A stretch of 25,024 bases of DNA. Source: an uncultured Collinsella sp. (lineage in GTDB: Bacteria > Actinomycetota > Coriobacteriia > Coriobacteriales > Coriobacteriaceae). Below, piece by piece: positions 23,101-25,024 of this stretch; position 1 is the first letter of the stretch, and each line of letters begins with the position of its first letter. The notes beneath the pieces were generated by a model. That model was given only the letters and a program-made list of their open reading frames with translations. It made no database searches and was not told where the DNA came from. The position numbers and the translations under genes are program-made. Where the stretch lies: NCBI GenBank assembly GCA_900765185.1, contig CAAFQT010000098.1, forward strand, positions 1-25,024, given 5' to 3'.

Positions 23101-24742
23101 TGTATTGAGCAAGAAACAGCTTCTTCGCCTTAGAAAAACGTCCGCCCCTTCCCAGCCCGCCTTTAAACTGCAGCGAAGATAGCTCGCACTTTACAAAACT
23201 ATTGATATTCCTTCGGTTTCCCAGGCATGCCGCAACCATAAGTCCAGGATACTCAGGGTCACGCAGCTTCCCCTCACCGTCTACGAGCGCCGAAGAGAAA
23301 TAGAGATCGTCTACCGTTTTTTGCTCGTTTTTCTTTCCCCAGCTAATTTTGGATAAATCTGACTCTAAAAACTCCTTTTTCTCAGATTCGCTAATACCTT
23401 CCAAGAACGCTTTCCCATCAGGAAGCTCTTTGGCGATATTCTCAACTGCTGCATTGTTTGTCGAGCAGACCAGAATGCTGAGATTATTAATCGCATCTCC
23501 GGTTCGATCCCTTTTGAAGCGATAAGGATTCTTGGCGTACTGGAGATATCGTTTGCTCAGCCCCACCTCTTCGAAGGCGTCATCGGGCTTGTCATATTCA
23601 CACAGCAGGCGGGCTTTTTCGACAATGTTAGCCGCGACGATATCTTTAAGCAGGGTTGTTTTTCCCGTGCCCGGAGGACCGTTTACCGACATAACGTCGT
23701 TTGCGGGGTATTTGCGCGTCGAACCACCACGGCCAACCGCAAGATTTACCGCCACCTGCTGCATCAAGCTCAAGGAGTATTTACTCGGCCAGCGACCGAT
23801 AGGCGTAGAGCCCGCTCCCAGCACTTCAGAAAAGAAGTCTGCGCAAACAGCCAGATCATCATCGCCCTCGCCGCCCAGAAGATCGACCTCTCCGCAGGCA
23901 GGTTCATCCCTTAAGCCACCTTCAAGGTAAGCGGCGACAAGAGACAACGGGCCCTCACAAAAATCGTCGAAAGACCCTGACTTATTGCACTGCTCATTTA
24001 TCCGGGAAATATCTTTTGCGAAAAATGAGTGACAGAGCGCTTGCTCGAACACTGGACACGCATCGTCCCCGTTGTCCTTTGGTTTCATTGCTCTATATTC
24101 AACAAGCAGCCTTGAACACCACTCGCTGATACGTTCAGCCCCGTCACCGTCGGGAAGGCGACTGGCAATCCCCTCAATCATTGGTCGGACGTAACTATCG
24201 ACAATGCCTCTAATGACACCATATGTCAGCTTTGTTCCGTCTAGTTTTTCATTGAGTTTCTCGCAGATGCCCTCCTGCTCTTTTTCGAGACTGTCGACAG
24301 CATTTGGATTATGCTCGGCACCCCTCTTCAACCACCAAAATAAGGAGGACAACTCAAAGCTGACAAATCGCCCATCAGGACTCACGCCCAATAGCGCGAC
24401 CGTCACACATTCGTCCTCTTTTTCGATTTCATTCCCCGGTTTTTCCGCAAGATAAGTCATGACCGTTTCGCGAGGAACAGAACCAAGGTGACAATAAATC
24501 GTTGAGATCGGCCAGTTCTCGCCATTTGTAGCCCTATCCGCGCGCTCTCTCGCTTCTTCAAAAGGCGACTGTAAATCCTGACCATCCCGCCCCTTTGGAA
24601 CAAAGCAGTCATCGAGCATTCCTTTTCTGGGCCTAGGCGGGTCCTCTTTATCTTCGGGTTGGTCACCTTGGCTTAAAAAATCAAGCAAATACCAGTAATC
24701 CAACGCATCGCCAATTGCTTGCATTTTCTCAGCAGGGGTCAT
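20129..24742 (-). CDS. UPF1-like superfamily-1 helicase with C-terminal HEPN domain
   Basis: 1537 residues from ATG 24742 (GAGGA 9 bases upstream); a GTG six codons earlier is the alternative. Residues 1-340 are unidentified. The superfamily-1 helicase core has motif I GPPGTGKT (355-362), motif II DEAGQA (from D854), motif III GDPSQIEP, TVHTFQGKEAHQV and motif VI VAASRAKYR (about 1115-1123). Between motifs I and II is a long Lys/Glu-rich coiled-coil insertion (about 510-760). After an acidic linker comes a helical domain (about 1270-1420) with RNSACH (R1378, N1379, H1383), the RNxxxH signature of HEPN ribonucleases, in a fitting helical context. The gene overlaps the upstream WYL regulator. 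AT-richer codons than the host genes suggest transfer. Probable anti-phage effector by inference. Confidence 0.8.
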   Translation of the reverse strand: MTPAEKMQAIGDALDYWYLLDFLSQGDQPEDKEDPPRPRKGMLDDCFVPKGRDGQDLQSPFEEARERADRATNGENWPISTIYCHLGSVPRETVMTYLAEKPGNEIEKEDECVTVALLGVSPDGRFVSFELSSLFWWLKRGAEHNPNAVDSLEKEQEGICEKLNEKLDGTKLTYGVIRGIVDSYVRPMIEGIASRLPDGDGAERISEWCSRLLVEYRAMKPKDNGDDACPVFEQALCHSFFAKDISRINEQCNKSGSFDDFCEGPLSLVAAYLEGGLRDEPACGEVDLLGGEGDDDLAVCADFFSEVLGAGSTPIGRWPSKYSLSLMQQVAVNLAVGRGGSTRKYPANDVMSVNGPPGTGKTTLLKDIVAANIVEKARLLCEYDKPDDAFEEVGLSKRYLQYAKNPYRFKRDRTGDAINNLSILVCSTNNAAVENIAKELPDGKAFLEGISESEKKEFLESDLSKISWGKKNEQKTVDDLYFSSALVDGEGKLRDPEYPGLMVAACLGNRRNINSFVKCELSSLQFKGGLGRGGRFSKAKKLFLAQYKKVADRFNRMEEQAVRERELQNRKKCLSQLNCKCQKDERKIIEELTIETACLPHPFEGGTVGDARKYLDDIAKDTADYEARRNRLETELRDAEEKASGLIGWIYRGHLSDSLEKLDSFMQKTKPERKLVALCTTFESKYEELENEKKKLVSLQVEIKGLEDVVKGAKFVETIDERFVESISKGDSESRKSAHLYNPSDDDELKKERNLLFLYALQVTREFILESKCMRNNITLLRTYWGAKDIGADSGKKELIEFTQADRRKMVPVLFQALGLLTPVISSTFASIGRMLEDVQIGGADPLFGLLIIDEAGQAVPYASLGALARSRRAMIVGDPSQIEPVITGDVKELRAALGNKVLLPFKGDMASVQRLADAVNPYGHLRTDGEFDQWIGCPLVVHRRCISPMFDISNAISYQGSMLNETANPKENLAESFYLKSSQWINVAGFERGNRDHYVDSQGDRVYEIVEDAFIKAVAAAEKKARESGKSEGRVIPSLYIISPFKTVVGGLRDRLSNDRPEVVDKETWQYFVKHNIGTVHTFQGKEAHQVIFVLGCDTSRGCEGAIKFVNPNIVNVAASRAKYRLYVIADYTAWKINKNVATMKRILDTAWVAHWENYQKTGAIEELNAAKDMLPRGESLPREAAGADEGHVNEDNNEDDWCPDVSTDSYLDNVSEAFKSFNLDAGDCRIIGFSSREALQSAFADCVCDQNGKNRVLENIEQGLLLCKIFGIGSVGTDNDSDCAFCLLMFCRAAERYLRLKLLPALKAIAPDYVVARKPLKELEGLNLGQYGRLIAKKSELLASSVQVENAELTQASKGDWWRTLGETLGQFTRFRNSACHTDREETVSAGEVWLALRCLFVAFQLDEHGHKSVEIMREGVAYEAAFAGAERLPVCYSKDQAEAKGYASITLILKEGGLDIKSKDANDILMKQGYLRLYDEGEESVQRCKVPSAKGLRLGAITVRGEKGDGEVYFYAQYPKVKAKDICDIIERES

Positions 24743-25024
24743 TTGAATCAGTCCTCGCACTCACATAGATACATTTATGTCCAATGATGTCCACGACGTC
24801 ATCGCGCAATTTCTTTGGTTGAAGTATCTCAAACACATCAAGCCACTTCATTGCCCATGTTTTCATGCCATCATACGATGCCATAAACGAATACTCTGGA
24901 TTTGGATGGCCGTCCTGTGTCTCGCGCCGAAACCCATCGTTTCCGGCAAATTCGGCTAAAAGATACTTCTCCTTTGATTGGTTATGACACCTTACGCGAA
25001 CCGTAACGATGTCGTCACTAAACA
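24729..25024 (-). CDS. WYL-domain transcriptional regulator, C-terminal fragment at window edge
   Basis: An open frame enters from the right edge (first full codon at 25022) and runs 97 codons to TGA at 24729-24731. It reads VTVRVRC, KYLLAEFAG, QDGHPNPEYSFMASYDGMKTW, then MKWLDVFEILQPKKLRDDVVDII, the pattern of the WYL C-terminal extension (strand - DG - strand - W - EVLxPxxLRxxV). The N-terminal winged helix and the WYL core lie outside the window. Its stop lies 14 bases inside the helicase-HEPN gene, so the two are translationally coupled. WYL proteins commonly repress or switch on defence genes, binding nucleic-acid ligands; that role is inferred here from family and position. Confidence 0.75.
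   Translation of the reverse strand, partial: FSDDIVTVRVRCHNQSKEKYLLAEFAGNDGFRRETQDGHPNPEYSFMASYDGMKTWAMKWLDVFEILQPKKLRDDVVDIIGHKCIYVSARTDSNDPC

Noticed and set aside
1..25024. tRNA, rRNA or IS transposase genes
   Set aside because: No cloverleaf, rRNA-like stretch or transposase frame was recognised anywhere in the window.

Overview
The window reads as chromosomal sequence from a high-GC Gram-positive bacterium of the class Coriobacteriia, most likely Collinsella or a close relative. This placement is inferred from GC-rich coding sequence, a DUF2207 membrane protein with a poly-Gly tail, an Ala-rich CAP-domain surface protein with an MPATG wall-anchor signal, and the general gene style; no rRNA or marker gene is present to prove it. 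Bases 1-32 are not biological: they match the Illumina TruSeq read-2 adapter, so the left end is an assembly or trimming edge.

Left part (33-7730), ordinary accessory chromosome. It holds a DUF2207 protein cut by the adapter; an intergenic stretch with REP-like repeats; gluQRS, which looks leaderless and carries an in-frame tail resembling the C-terminus of a DUF1778 antitoxin; a leftward operon of three metallophosphoesterases; a small two-helix membrane protein; a rightward two-gene unit (small basic protein plus nucleotidyltransferase, toxin-antitoxin-like) behind a perfect 12-bp inverted repeat; and a small secreted or membrane gene whose conserved C-terminal Cys domain is split off by an in-frame TGA.

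Middle (7730-11520). A 1113-residue, extremely Ala-rich, wall-anchored coiled-coil protein with a CAP domain in its centre, closed by a strong terminator. Upstream is a 64-residue acidic orphan protein with a clear promoter.

Right part (11563-25024), all leftward, looks like a defence island with two separate systems. System A (11563-17392) is a 17-bp-overlapping gene pair: a 1316-residue superfamily-2-type helicase with a C-terminal PD-(D/E)XK-like nuclease domain, followed by a 631-residue protein whose C-terminal third resembles a PIWI (Argonaute) domain without obvious catalytic acidic residues. This recalls the helicase/nuclease/PIWI logic of the pPIWI-RE systems but does not obviously match them, and it is the best candidate for an undescribed system. 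System B (20129 to beyond 25024) is a WYL-domain regulator, only its C-terminus being in the window, overlapping a 1537-residue UPF1-like superfamily-1 helicase that ends in a HEPN-type domain with an RNxxxH motif: a plausible helicase-RNase abortive-infection effector with its own regulator. Between the two lie small acidic proteins of unknown function, a six-helix membrane protein, several hairpins, gene remnants, and a pair of 33-bp dyad repeats that look like a protein-binding array.

The functions of both defence candidates are inferred from motifs read by eye. No database search or structure prediction was possible.
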